A stretch of 64,000 nucleotides of DNA, from the NCBI GenBank assembly GCA_024114885.1, contig CP099429.1, positions 1,890,547 through 1,954,546 of the forward strand, in the 5' to 3' direction. This DNA is from Septoria linicola. Its lineage: Eukaryota; Ascomycota; Dothideomycetes; Mycosphaerellales; Mycosphaerellaceae. Made by a program: the position numbers and the translations under genes. Positions 11,901-23,400 of this stretch are shown one piece after another; within the stretch, counting starts at the first letter, position 1, and each line of letters starts with the position of its first letter. The notes below the pieces were generated by a model. That model did not search any database and had not been told where the DNA came from. It was given only the letters and a program-made list of their open reading frames with translations.

Positions 11901-13935
11901 TAGTATAGGTTTAGGAAGGAAAGAAACTCTTTATACAACTTCTACCTCTACTAGAAGATGTAAGAGAGTATAGAAAATTCCTAGACTAAGAGAAAGTTAA
12001 GAAAGAATCTAAGAATTCTGTCTAAGAAACTATAGAGGTAGATTAGGAGTAGATAGCTCTAAGGCAAACTCTTAGAAAGAGGAAAGTATCCTAAGAACTT
12101 AATAGATTTAATTAGAAGCTAAAGCTAATTAGGCTTAAGCTAGATTAGAATAGTTAGCTAGATAAGGAAATGCTCCTAGAGTATTAGGCTTTCTTCTTAG
12201 CTATAAGCTCTATTAACCTAGGTATCCTATAGGACCTAGAATTCTTAGAGGAAGTTAAAGAGATTATATTCTTAGCTACTAAAGAAGTAGGAATATATAA
12301 ATAGGAGGTTCTAATCCTAAGGAACTATAAGGAAGTAGTAAGTGATCCTAAGTAGGGTTATCTCTAGTAAGAAGCTATTTAGAAGGAGCTAGATACACTT
12401 ATAAGTAATAATACCTAGACTGTAGTAGTCCTACTAAAAGAGGCTAACCTAGTCACCTTAAGATAGGTCTTTAATATTAAGAGAAAGCTTAGTAGAGCTA
12501 TTGAAAAGTTCAAGGCAAGACTAGTTATAAGAGGGTTCTCCTAAAAGTATAGAGTAGACTATATAGAGACTTTTGCCTCTATAGTCAGGCAGGATACTCT
12601 AAGAGGATTCATAGCTATGGTCTATAAGAAGGACCTAGTTCTACACTAAGTAGATATAAACAATGTATTTATAGAGAGTACCCTATATAAGGACATCTAT
12701 ATAATCCTACTACTAGGTATTAACCTACTAACTAGTATAGTCTTACAAGTTCTAAGGAGTCTCTATAGGCTAAAGCAAGCTATAAGAGACTAGAATCAGC
12801 TATATATATTAAAGCTAAAAGGAATAGGATTCAGACAATTAGAAGTGGACCTATATCTTCTAATCTACAAGAAAAGGAAAGACCTAATAATCCTAATCTA
12901 TATTAATAATATACCTATTACTATAGAGAGACTAGAAGATGTCCTCTAGTTTAAAGACTAACTTAGTAAGGTCTTTAAGATCAAAGATCTTAGAGAACTA
13001 GATAAGATTCTTAGAATAAGACTAATAAGAAACAGATAGTAAGGCTAGCTGAAACTTGACTAGAAGCACTATATCTAAGAGAACCTAGCTAAGATAGGAA
13101 TAGGCTAAGAGACTATATTACTAACTCTTTTACTAATAGACAGCTATAAAAGTCTGAAGCCTACTAGACTAAATAATAAAAGGTATAACAAATAGGAGTA
13201 CTAATCTATTATTAGAACATAGATATAGCTTACAACTGTTACAAGACTAGACATTTTATTTGCCCTTAGAAGATTGAGCTCCTATGTTAGTAATCTAATA
13301 GTAGGATATATAAAGGCTCTAAAGAAGCTAACTAGATACCTAAGATCAAACCTAGACCTTGGTCTAAGATACTTAAGGAATAGTTAAGGCTTTCTTACTA
13401 GATATATAGACTCTAACTATATAATAGACAAGACTAATAGAGTCTTAATCCTTAGATATGTCTTCTTCCTTTATAGTGCACTAATCTCCTAGATAAGTAA
13501 GAAGTAGAAATCTATAGCTACATCTATAATAGAAGCTAAATATATAGCTATAGGTATATATGTAAAACAGTTATAGTTCCTTAGTACTCTTTTAAGAGAG
13601 CTTGGATGCCTAGAGTTAGTAGGAGAATGTTCTTACTAACTAAGGATCCTTAGTAACTAGGAAACTATTACTAGAATTAGGCTAATTTAGCTAAAAGGTA
13701 ATAACTAAGCTACCCTTACTCTAGTTAAGGACTTATATGTTTATAACAAGTCTAAACACATTGATATCTTATATAATGCTGTGAGAAAGCTCTAGTAGAA
13801 CAGACTTATCTCTATAGAATATATGAATATAAAAGAGATAGTAGTAGATAGTCTTACTAAGCTAAAGAATAGACTATAGTTTTAGGAGTTTATAAGGTAG
13901 CTCTACCTTATATAAGAGATATACAAAAGATAACT
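8940..13935 (+). pseudogene. Copia gag-pol polyprotein relic, copy 1
   Basis: This is a plus-strand polyprotein readable through RIP stops. Visible landmarks: a CX2CX4HX4C zinc knuckle at about 9975-10020, intact only in part because Cys became Tyr; a gag-pre-integrase block at 10850-10985; and an integrase core at 11030-11350 with LVLVDIY (first catalytic Asp) and, later, QNRVVKRS, corresponding to the usual QNGVVERS. The reverse transcriptase lies at 12430-13090 with HxVDINNVFIES and LIYINNIPIT at 12893-12920. The latter is the active-site YVDD box with both Asp changed to Asn. RNase H lies at 13390-13580 with SIIEAKYIAIG. All these changes are G-to-A/C-to-T. The product would have been a reverse-transcribing polyprotein; it cannot be made now. 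The final codon is uncertain and placed near 13930. About 640 bp without coding signal follow, before the 3' LTR. Confidence 0.9.
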
Positions 13936-14576
13936 CTAAGCCTTAGAGTTGAACTAAGAGGAGTCTAAAAGAAAGATTTTAGTTACTTGACTCCTCCTTA
14001 GTTAGACTTTATAAAGTCCTAAATGCCTTTACTAATATTAGACCTATTACTAACTATAATATTACTATATAGCACCTAGCTAAACTAGACACCCCCTAAG
14101 GCTAAGTACTAGTTAATATTGAAGACCTCCTCTATAGTAGCTATTATCTCCTCTACTAGTATATAGTTACTCTACTCCCTAGCTTAATATAAGATCCCTA
14201 TAGCTAAGAATAGTATACCCTAAAGACTATTAGGGAACTAAGAAGCTGTATAGAATATAACTAAGTAGGGGACTAGGCTATAAGGAATCTAGGGAGCTAT
14301 TAGAATTAGCTATAAGAAAGGATAGAGGTAACTTACTAGATAGTCTATGTTCTAAACAATCTACTCCTATATAAGAGAGGAGGAAGATCTTGTAGAAGGT
14401 ATTTCTTTTACCTTTTGTAGGAGATAGTAGTATAGAAAGTTTATTAGATTAATAGTTAGTACTATCTAGTTATTAGTCTAAAAAGCAAGTACTTAATAAC
14501 TAATCAAGATTAGGACTAGCATTTAAGTACTATAGATGATCTATTAAAAGATCTAACTATATAGCATAAGTAGGAG

Positions 14577-14853
14577 TGTTAAGAATGTATCCTAGATAGT
14601 TAGTCTAGATATAGACTTCTGAGCATAGTTCTAGATGCCTAAGGTATCTACCTAAGGCTTAGTAAGAGGTATATCTTACTTCTCTTTCTTCTCTTCTTAG
14701 ATAACTAACTTAATCAACTTTGTATTTAGTTCCTAGTATATTACTACTACACTATATATATAAGTTAGTTCAAGATTGATCCTCTATTCTTCTTTACTAC
14801 GCTATACCCTCCTTAATATTGTGTAGTATATAACACGCTCTCTACTTTTAATA
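14577..14853 (+). repeat. 3' LTR of copia copy 1
   Basis: 277 bp, same length as the 5' LTR. The two LTRs of this element differ by transitions only, as far as compared by eye (for example gagcatag versus aagcatgg near base 39). The preceding purine-rich agtaggag is the likely polypurine tract. Confidence 0.95.
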
Positions 14854-14858
14854 ATACC

Positions 14859-15136
14859 TACTATATCTATATAGTAGAGACAAAACGCGAAGCTTATCTA
14901 TAGTATATTTAATAAATAATATATACTTAATAAGAAAGAGACTTTACTCGAAGCTATAGTCGAGAGTCTAGTTTAAGCTAGATTTAAGAGCGAGCGAGCT
15001 AGTATTAGCTTTTCGTCTATTATTATAGATCTAATAGATCCTAGCGTACTTAATCTAGAGATTAGTACCGAGTTCTTAACTAGTCTATTATTAGTAGATA
15101 AGAGGCTTTACTACGTCTAATTAGTATAATTTAGGC
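14859..15136 (+). mobile_element. Repeat X, copy A, second segment
   Basis: It resumes exactly where copia copy 1 ends and matches copy B at about 19705-19982. It ends at the hAT insertion; the last 8 bases, atttaggc (15129-15136), are the hAT target duplication. The readable plus-strand protein of X continues through it (for example FSSIIIDLIDPSVLNLEIST). Confidence 0.85.
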
Positions 15137-15330
15137 TAGACGTCGGAATAGGTTAGTACGGGTAGGGTTAGGTCTAAACCTATATTCTTAGTAATCGATA
15201 TAGGTTAGGAGGGTAACCTACTAAAGCTTAATAGGTAGTACCTATAACTAGAAAATATAGGTTAGAGCGTATACCTACGTAGGTACCTATAGGAGTATAG
15301 GTATAGGTATACTAAAATCTATATATTTTG
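15137..15330 (+). repeat. Left terminal inverted repeat and subterminal repeats of hAT
   Basis: The 16-bp terminal inverted repeat is followed by several ataggttag/ctaaacctat/tacctata motifs. They recur in inverse orientation in the last 170 bp of the element (23230-23392). Subterminal motif clusters are typical transposase-binding regions in hAT elements; binding here is inferred. Confidence 0.75.
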
Positions 15331-15559
15331 AGTATCTAAGTACGTAAAAAGGACGATAGGCGCCGACTATATATACCGACTATAGGGATAAGAGGAAACG
15401 AAGGTTTTATAGTATAAAAGTAGAAAGTAATCTTATATCGTTCGCTATAGTTATAATATAATTTGATACCGCGCTTCTACTACGTAGCTAGGTATCTCGA
15501 AGTAGCCTAAACGCTATTCCTTACGCTAAATATAACACGTAGTACTATACTACTTTAAA

Positions 15560-16475
15560 TAACCCTTATTATCTATAACGCCCTATATACGAAGTATTCT
15601 CCGAACGAGCTATATATCCTTCTACTAGATCGTAACTCGCTTTATATAGATAGCGTAGAGGTTAGTACCTATATAAGTTAGTATAAGCTACTAAATAGTA
15701 ATATAGAAGGATATATACTCTTAAAAACCTTCGTTAAATAGAGCTCTACTACCTCTTATAACGCTTCTAGTATAGTAGCCTAAAAGCGTAGATCCTACTT
15801 AAAGCCGTAGGCGACCTCTCTTACTAGTCGCTAGAAGGGAAGCTTACTAATAAGTAGATCCCTAGTCCTCTAAAATATCCGAATCTCCTATAGAGCTAAA
15901 ACTATAGTAGATTAGCGTACCGACTACGTTTACCGACTACGTTTTAACTTACTACCTAGCTTATAGCGATAAGGCTTCCTTACTCTCCTTACTACTAGAG
16001 CCTTCTTAGAAAGCCTACTAGCTCGCGCTACGTTCTAAGTATTTAACTATACTTTTAGGATATAGGATTTCTTCTTTATAGTAAGTTTTGGACCGGCTCT
16101 TCTCTTCTTCTTCGTTACTGTCTTACGAGGCGCTTTTTACGTAATAGGCCGCTTTCTACTAAGGCCCTTCCTACTAGTAGTAGGCCTCTTTTTAGTAGGA
16201 GGCTTATTATTCTCCTCTTTAGGCGCGTCTTTATTATCCTCCTCTTTAGGCGCGTATTTATTATTATCCTCTTTAGGCGCGTCTTTATTATTACTGTCTT
16301 ATATATCGATAAGAATTAGATTATTAGCCTGTCCTTAAGGCTAGTCGCTAGCTCCCTCTATTTAAAGTTACGCTAATAGAGTAGGAGAACGCGATACTTA
16401 ATTAGCGAGGGCGCGTTATTTAGGCGTAAGTATAGCGGCGTCTTATACGAGACGATTAAGAAAGTCGTAGTTAAT
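15560..16475. pseudogene. Left-arm coding relic of hAT, direction unresolved
   Basis: Two readings are possible. On the minus strand 16000-16400 gives a basic then acidic low-complexity protein (for example KKRPTTSRKGLSRKRPIT). On the plus strand 15585-15900 reads fairly well for about 100 codons (for example NELYILLLDRNSLYIDSVE). This segment should hold the amino-terminal part of the transposase or a second gene of the element. I cannot choose. It is cut at 16475 by repeat X copy B. Confidence 0.35.
16211..16294. repeat. Three-unit tandem repeat, about 27-30 bp
   Basis: The core ctctttaggcgcgt is repeated three times with ctttattat-type spacers. Read on the minus strand it encodes an acidic-basic repeat of about nine residues (EDNKDAPKE type). 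Two units are 27 bp and one 30 bp, all multiples of three, which supports coding. Confidence 0.6.
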
Positions 16476-19400
16476 TAGAAGTACTATATCGCGCGAGAAC
16501 GCGACAGAACATTAATAATATTATATTTGTTTAGAGTTATAGTCGTAAGGTTGAAATTATAAGGTTTTAGTATAGGGCTAGAATTTAGAGTCTAAAGCCT
16601 AAGGTACTAACGACCTCTCTATTCCCTAGAGGAACTCGCTATATATCTACTAAGATAATAGGTTAGAAATGTAGTCGGTATCTATAGTCGGCGGACTTAC
16701 GCTTCTACTAAACTATACTACCGTCCTAGCTAGTAAACCTTACACGAATACGACGGTATAGCTATAGATCCTTAGCCTATAGTATAACCTACTTTATATA
16801 GATAGCTAGGAGATTAGATATCTTAAATTTAGTAGTAAGGAACGCTTTAGCTACCTCTTAGAGGCATTCTAAGGCCGCTAATTAATAGCGTAGCCTACTA
16901 CTAAAAGTAAGAACGATCTCGTAGACAAGCTACTAGAATAGGAGGCGTTAGATATATAGTTCTATTATACCCTATAATTTCTTAATCTAATAAAGCGTAA
17001 TAGTACCTAACTTAAGGATACGACGTTTCTACCTACTATTACGAGGTATACGCTTCCGACGAGTGTTCGTTTTTACTATAATAACCTTCTTCTAAGGCTT
17101 AATAGGCTTCTAAGTAGTGCTCTCTAGAATAGCTACTTTTAGTAGACTATACGATCGTGAACGCTAAGGAGGGCTTAAAGGGATCGATACTTGATTATCG
17201 CTCCTATATAGAGCGTCGTAATCGAAGAACGGTATAAGAAATAAAGGAAAGGGTAGAGATAGGAGGAAGGAAGTAAAGAAAGAAGAAGTAGATAGTTAGA
17301 AAGATACTGAAACTTACTAAGACGCTATAAGCTATAGAACCTCGGGTCTAAAGAGATACTAAGAAACTTACTAGATCCTACGTCTATACCTAAATAGGAA
17401 AGTACTATACTAGGAAAACTACTACCGACTACGATTACTAACTATAAATCTTATCTTAATCAATTCTAGAAGCGTAGAACTCGAAGATAGTTATAGTCGA
17501 TATTAGTTTACTAGATCTATATAATTAGATATTAGTATAGAATAATACAAAATAAGCTATTAGTTCTAAGTTATACTAAACTAAGGCCTATTCTATTAAT
17601 AATAAATTATCTATAATACTAGAGAAGAGAATATTTTTACTATATATACTAGATAGTATAAAATATATAAATATAAAGTAGTAATACTCTCTCTCTTTTC
17701 TAAGACTAATTAAAAAGGCTAGTTCTAAAAGATTAGTAGAATCTTCTAAATCTAAAGAAAACCTTTCTCTATAATAGACTTAATAGTAGTATCTCGTTAT
17801 TAGGCTTTAAAATATCTTAAAACTAAATATTTATTCTATTAATATATACTATAGGATTCTTAGGATTTATACTATTTTAGTAATCTATTAAGCCTATTAA
17901 CTTATTAAGTAGCTTAAAGAGTTTTAAACCTAGTCTATAGATCGATAGGATAGTTCTTAATATAATAGCTAAAATTATAATATCTCTAGCTAATATATAA
18001 GGTTATATATAGTAGAAAAGGTAAGTATAAATAAGTAAGTACTTCTTAAGAAGTTAAGATATCCTTTTTAGAATAAAAGCTCTTTAAGCTAGGTCTCTAT
18101 AATCTACTATTAGTCTTATATAATTAGCCTATACCTCTCTTTTTAAAGTAATCTTTCTTCTATCTAGTAGATATACTATAGAGACCTAGGATAGGCGGAC
18201 TTAGTAGATATATTAGCCTATACTAAGATATAATCTAATAGTAAAGTGCCGACTATATATACTAACAACTAATATTATCTAAAAAGCTATATTAAAGTAT
18301 CTAGGGGCGACCTACCTTAACGTTACTCCTACTTAGTTAGCTCTTAGACTCTAGATTTCCCTACTTCCTATAAATTCTAAACCTTGCTTTCTAACTACCT
18401 ATACTTATAACTAAATTCGTCGCATATTACTATCGCTTGTCTAACCTGCCTAATTCTACTACTATTTAGTAGGTAACCGTTATAGCTATCGAACGCGACA
18501 CTTTTAATACTAATTGTCTTAGAAATAGTACGTTAGAAGCGTAAGGTAGAGTCTCTTCCTAAACTCGAGGCAAAACGCGTAAGACTTACTACGACAAGAA
18601 AGGATATTAAAGACTACTCGATTAATCTAAATATACTACGCGACCGTATACGTACTCAAGCTATAGACGAAGATAGGGCTAAAGTAGACCGAAAACGTAA
18701 AGTAAAGAATTAAGCTTTTAGTCGTTTTAAGGTAAAGTAAATAGCTGTACTACTAGGGTAGGACAGCCTTGATAAGGACGCGTAGAAGACGTATATTAAT
18801 TAATAGAAACTAGTCTATAAGGCAAGCTTTACTAAACAACGGTAAGTCTCTATTATACTATTATATATATAGTCGGTAAACGTAGTCGGCGTATATAGTC
18901 GGCGCTAATATTATATAGTAAGAGGAAGGCTCTTAAGAAGGTAGAGGAAAAGAAATCTCCTAAAGACCTCGCTTAGAAAGATAAAGAAGGTTAGTATATC
19001 GAGCTCTACCTTCTATATAGGGAGATTAAGAGAAAAGAGGGTATATTAGAAGAATTCGAAAAGGAAGATAGTAGTATATAGGTTTAGGTACTATTAGATC
19101 CTTCTAAGTTAAAGAGAAACTCTATAAACGTTATTATCGACAACCTACTAAGCTTGTCTTAAGAGGAGGATATTTAGGCTAAGTACGCTATTAAGCTATC
19201 TACTAGTACGCTAGGCTCTACTAACTATAGTAGAGCGACTTATTAATACTAGTATAAGGTAATCGGCGAGTTCTAGTCCAAGATTAAGGCGCTAGACAAA
19301 CTTATAGCTATATAAGTATATAGCGATAGCGTAAGTCTTCCTATCTATTAGAAACTCCTATCTACTAATATAATATAGAGCTCCCTTTTTACGACACTAC

Positions 19401-20773
19401 GGCTTCGAGGTCTAGCTGTCTTACTTTAGACATTAGTACTAGAAGCCTAAGTTAAGGTATATCTACTAGCTGTCTTAAGCGCCGACTATATTTGCCGACT
19501 ATATACTAATTAACTATAGTCGTATATTACTAATAGCGTTTTGCCTATACTTTACGATATCTTTTAGACAGAATACTAGGCTATACTATGTAATATTCTT
19601 AGCTAGAAGCCCTCCTTCGTTAATTACTTCTTAATCCTTATCGAGTATCTTAGATAGCTAATTCCTACTAACTACGATTAGAATACCTATAGATTCTCTA
19701 TACCTACTATATCTATATAGTAGAGACAAAACGCGAAGCTTACCTATAGTATATTTAACAAACAATATATACTTGATAAGGAAGAGACTTTGCTCGAAGC
19801 TATAGTCGAGAGTCTAGTTCAAGCTAGATTTAAGAGCAAGCGGGCTAGTATTAGCTTTTCGTCTATTATTATAGATCTAATAGATCCTAGCGTACTTAAT
19901 CTAGAGATTAGTACCGAGTTCTTAACTAGTCTATCGTTAGCGGACAAGAGGCTTCACTACGTCTAATTAGTATAATTTAGGCTTCTCTACGAGTAAGAAC
20001 TACTATAGACGTCGTACTAGAGTAAAGTTATAGCGTATTTTATAGATAGTCTAGAGCTCCCCTCTTTCTTACTTTTATAATTTAGTCTACCTTTATCTTC
20101 TTTAACTCTTCTAGTTTTAATACTACTACCTATAAACACGCTACCTTTATAGCGAAATCTATCGCTAGCTACTAGAGGACTTAGGTCTAGTACTCGACTA
20201 AGATAACGATATCAAGACAGCGTTTTTAGAGACTCTTTATAATTCGAATCTAGTCCGATAGCACTCTCTACGCTACGATATATAGTATTAGAGCGGAGCT
20301 CTAGTAGACTACCTACTACCTCTAAAATTCTAATTAATATACCTACGTCTTCTCTAGACTAGACTCAAGTAAATAGGGTATATCTATAGTAGAAAGAGTA
20401 TAAAACGGACTTTAGAGACTAGTATATACGACGATAGTAGGAGGTACAAGGTCGCTATAAGTATAAGTTTAGGATATAAAAGACTATACCTATTAAATAG
20501 AAGAGTACTCGTTCCTCCTAGGTCTAGAAGTTTTTCGACTAGAGGATTAATATCGAGGATACCTCGCTAAAAGTAGTCTACCGAGGTTACGAGACCTCTT
20601 TAGCCTATCTAGGCCTCTATATTAGTATAAGTAGTCTTAGTTCTTACCTTTGAACTAAGAAGTACGTATAGGTATTTAAGAGAAAGAGGATACTACTAGA
20701 GTATATCTAGTAGTATAAAGACTATTATATAAGTTCCTACCGACTACGTTTACCGACTACGTTATTAAGCTTA
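16476..20773 (+). mobile_element. Repeat X, copy B (uninterrupted, 4.3 kb)
   Basis: This is the uninterrupted version of the repeat split into three pieces in copy A (5338-8557, 14859-15136, 23401-24191). It shows the full unit: 4298 bp against 4289 bp for the joined pieces of copy A. It keeps a few more TG/CA than copy A (for example gtcggtatctatagtcggcg at 16674 against gttagtatctatagttag in copy A), so copy A has suffered more RIP. Plus-strand reading in 16480-17500 includes IARERDRTLIILYLF and KGKGRDRRKEVKKEEVDS; in 18560-19980 it includes KVDRKRKVKN and YIELYLLYREIKRKEGILEE. I do not recognise either protein. The right end lies inside hAT, about 20 bp upstream of readable transposase. 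No target duplication could be fixed. Confidence 0.75.
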
Positions 20774-23130
20774 TATAGTTAGGCTCGAAATCGTAAGGGT
20801 TACCTCGGCGACCTAGACCTAAGTATTAATAACTTCCCTATAGTATCTACGTAAATAATTGTAGTATATAGCCTACTACTTAATTTCTTCAAGAATCCTA
20901 TAGTCCGCTATATATATATATACCTTAACCCCGGTCTCGAAATACTTTTCTACTCTAGTAAGACGATTAAGGCTCTTCTTCGAGAGGTCTAAGAGAGGTC
21001 CGAGGAAGATCTAAAGGCTATACTAGCTAGAACCTCTAAGGTTACTATTATAGTCGACGGCTAGTAGTCTAGCAGTATAAAAGCTTTATTCCTTACTATC
21101 CGTGCCTACTAGATCGACGCTAAATAGGTATAGTACGAGGCGATATTAGACTTTCCCTACGTTACTAGTAGATATACTAGAGAGCGACTTTCGAAATTAC
21201 TCTTTAATATATTATAAAGGTTTAGCCTCGGAGACCGACTAATCGCTCTTATATACGATAACGCTAGAAATAATAGTATACTCTATAGGTCTATATACGT
21301 CTTACTAGTATCTATTCGATTAGTACTAACGTAAGCTAGTATTAAGGCTATCGGCCTTTACTTAATAGAGTATAGCGTAAAAATCGTAAAGCCTTCTATT
21401 TCGATCGAAGAGCTCGTAGAGCTAGTAGTACTAGATATTTAACTAGACGAGGCAAATCTCTTCTCTAATATTAAGGCTATTAAGCCTACTACGCTAGCTA
21501 CGATTCTAGAACGGTTTCTATATTTTACTTACGTAATATAGCTTACTATAAAGGCCTTTTTTATATAACTATAAATAATGCCGATTAACGATCTATAAGA
21601 GTTTTAGGACGATAAGAAAGATTAACGAGCTCTAGAAAGGTTTTAAAAGACTAATATAGTAGCTTCTCTTAAAGGACTACCTAAACTTTTATTTAAGATA
21701 TATCGTAGTTACGGTCGACGATTATAGTCGGCAAGTATAGTCGGCGCTTATTAATCGTCCTAGGTCCGTAGGTTTATAGTATAGGTAAACTCTAGTTCTT
21801 AGCGTTTCGAGAGCTTTATAGATCTCTAAAGGGAGCGTCTAAAGAATCTATATCCCTATCCGAAGGCTTACGTACGCTAGTAAAAGTATCTTATAACGAG
21901 ACTACTACGAGTAATATAAGACGTAAGGACCCGTTAGAGCTCGACTACGATAATACTATCTCGCTTTAGTCGACTACGCGACTTCATCGATAAATTTATT
22001 AAGCGTTAGTCGCTACCGACACTTATACTATCTAATACCGACTAGTAACGGTTAGAATACCTTACGTCTCTAACTATACTCTTCGCTTAAACTACTACCT
22101 ACGTCGGTACGACAAAGGGCCCTAGCCTCTATCTAGTCCTTAGCTACTATAACTCTCTTTTCGATATTCTAGACAAAGTAGATAAGAAACTTAAGTATAA
22201 GAAAGAGGCTTAGAAGGTCTTACTCTATAAGGTACTAGACAAAGCGTATACTAAGCTCTTTTAATATTACTAACGGACCTAGTAACGGTTTAGAGACTAC
22301 TACGGTATAGTAGTACTACTATACCCTATAATTAAGAGTATGTTCTAGAAGCGAGGCGCTTTTAATAACGATAGTTCGGAAGATCTCTACTAGAGCAAAT
22401 TACGCGTAGAGTAGTTAAAGTATTATAAAGCTTCATCTAGTACTATATAAGCTTCGAAACGGTAGCCTCGAGGTATATAAAGCTTCTTAACCTCCTTCGC
22501 TATAGGGATCGATAGCGACGATAATAAAGCTTAACTAGTACTAGACGTAGCCTCCTTAGTCGAGCCTAATAACGAACTAGAGCGCTATCGGAAAGTAGAC
22601 TTCTTATATATAGAAGGAATAGATCCTATAGATATATAGCTAGCTCTTACTAATATATTCCCTACTATATCGAAAATAGCCTAGGATATTCTATATATTC
22701 TAGTAGTAGGCACTAGATACGAACGAGATTTTAGTATTATACGTTATTAGAACCGCTATAATCGGACATATAATCTAGATACCTTTACGTATATTATACT
22801 ATTACGATATCGATATCGCGATTATAAGTATAATATAAGAGTAGTACTTACTATAGAAGTATCTACTCTTTGTCCTAATTTAGAACTTACTTATAATTAG
22901 ATAGAGGTAGTCGAGGAGTAGAACAAGGAGGTTGAAAACGAAATCAAGGCTCTTTTAAAGTTTAATAGTATTAGCGATAATAAAGAGGTTACAAAGGTAG
23001 ATAAATTATAGCGTCGAAGTACGCGAAAGCGTAATACGCTCTATAGGGAAGCTTTAAGAGCTAGAACGTAGCTACCGACTACGTCTACCGACTATATATA
23101 TTATAAACTTAAGTCGACGTCAGATTAGCC
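20774..23130 (+). pseudogene. hAT transposase relic (catalytic core and dimerisation domain)
   Basis: The plus-strand frame reads through RIP stops. Near 20890-20960 is NNFPIVST followed by LNPGLEILFYSSKTIKALL, the region before the catalytic core. The first catalytic Asp lies in TIIVDG at 21055, followed by a RIPed Trp and the conserved IRAY-IDA pattern. The second lies in LIALIYDNARNN with Asp at 21257. The carboxy-terminal hAT dimerisation region lies at 22620-22770: FPTISKIA-DILYI, then RYERDFSII, corresponding to the family pattern of ArDiLsIP followed by ERdFs. The protein would cut and join the element ends; it is inactive here. The amino-terminal zinc-finger part is missing or displaced because repeat X was inserted just upstream. 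Basic and acidic residues close the protein near 23130. Confidence 0.88.
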
Positions 23131-23400
23131 TATCCGTTCCGCTTATTACTATTATCCCTCTCTCTGTCTTTACTACTCTATTATATACTTCCTTTTATAG
23201 TCGATACTAACTAGAATAATTCTTCTTCGTAGTTATACTTAAAACCTATATTATACCTATTTTTTGTTCGCCTAACCTATCTAAGTATAGAGTAGGTATT
23301 TGTACTATACCTATTACTATCTTCTATAGGTAGGCTAAGACCTAGCCTAACCTATATACTAACCCGTTTCGGCCTACCTATTCCGACGTCTAATTTAGGC

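Larger units (their letters stand above)
8558..14853 (+). mobile_element. Ty1/copia LTR retrotransposon, copy 1 (full length)
   Basis: The element is 6296 bp, with two 277-bp LTRs (8558-8834 and 14577-14853). The 5-bp target duplication atacc lies at 8553-8557 and 14854-14858. Internal order is primer-binding site, gag zinc knuckle, gag-pre-integrase, integrase, reverse transcriptase, RNase H. Integrase before reverse transcriptase defines Ty1/copia. The element sits inside repeat X copy A. Copy B of X keeps the uninterrupted target (gattctctatacctactat, 19693-19711), which proves the insertion and its boundaries. It retains scattered CA/TG, so it is less RIPed than the DNA around it, but every long frame is broken by stops. 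Copies 2 and 3 in this window are the same family. Confidence 0.97.
15137..23392 (+). mobile_element. hAT-superfamily DNA transposon, containing repeat X copy B
   Basis: The terminal inverted repeats are tagacgtcggaatagg (15137-15152) and cctattccgacgtcta (23377-23392). The first base pair is CA changed to TA by RIP, so the original end reads CAGACGTC. The 8-bp target duplication atttaggc lies at 15129-15136 and 23393-23400; an 8-bp duplication is characteristic of hAT. Without the nested X copy (16476-20773) the element is about 3.96 kb, a normal size. Copy B of X carries the empty target (single atttaggc at 19975-19982), which confirms both ends. The internal transposase is on the plus strand, 20774-23130. 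Confidence 0.93.

Noticed and set aside
15155..15190. Interstitial telomere-like gggtagggttagg
   Set aside because: It belongs to the subterminal motif cluster of the hAT element, with inverted counterparts at its other end. There is only one TTAGG-like unit and no array.
20560..20770. Right end of repeat X as the amino-terminal zinc finger of the hAT transposase
   Set aside because: Readable sequence seems to run on into the transposase, but the same segment follows hAT at 23401-24191 outside its target duplication. It therefore belongs to X.
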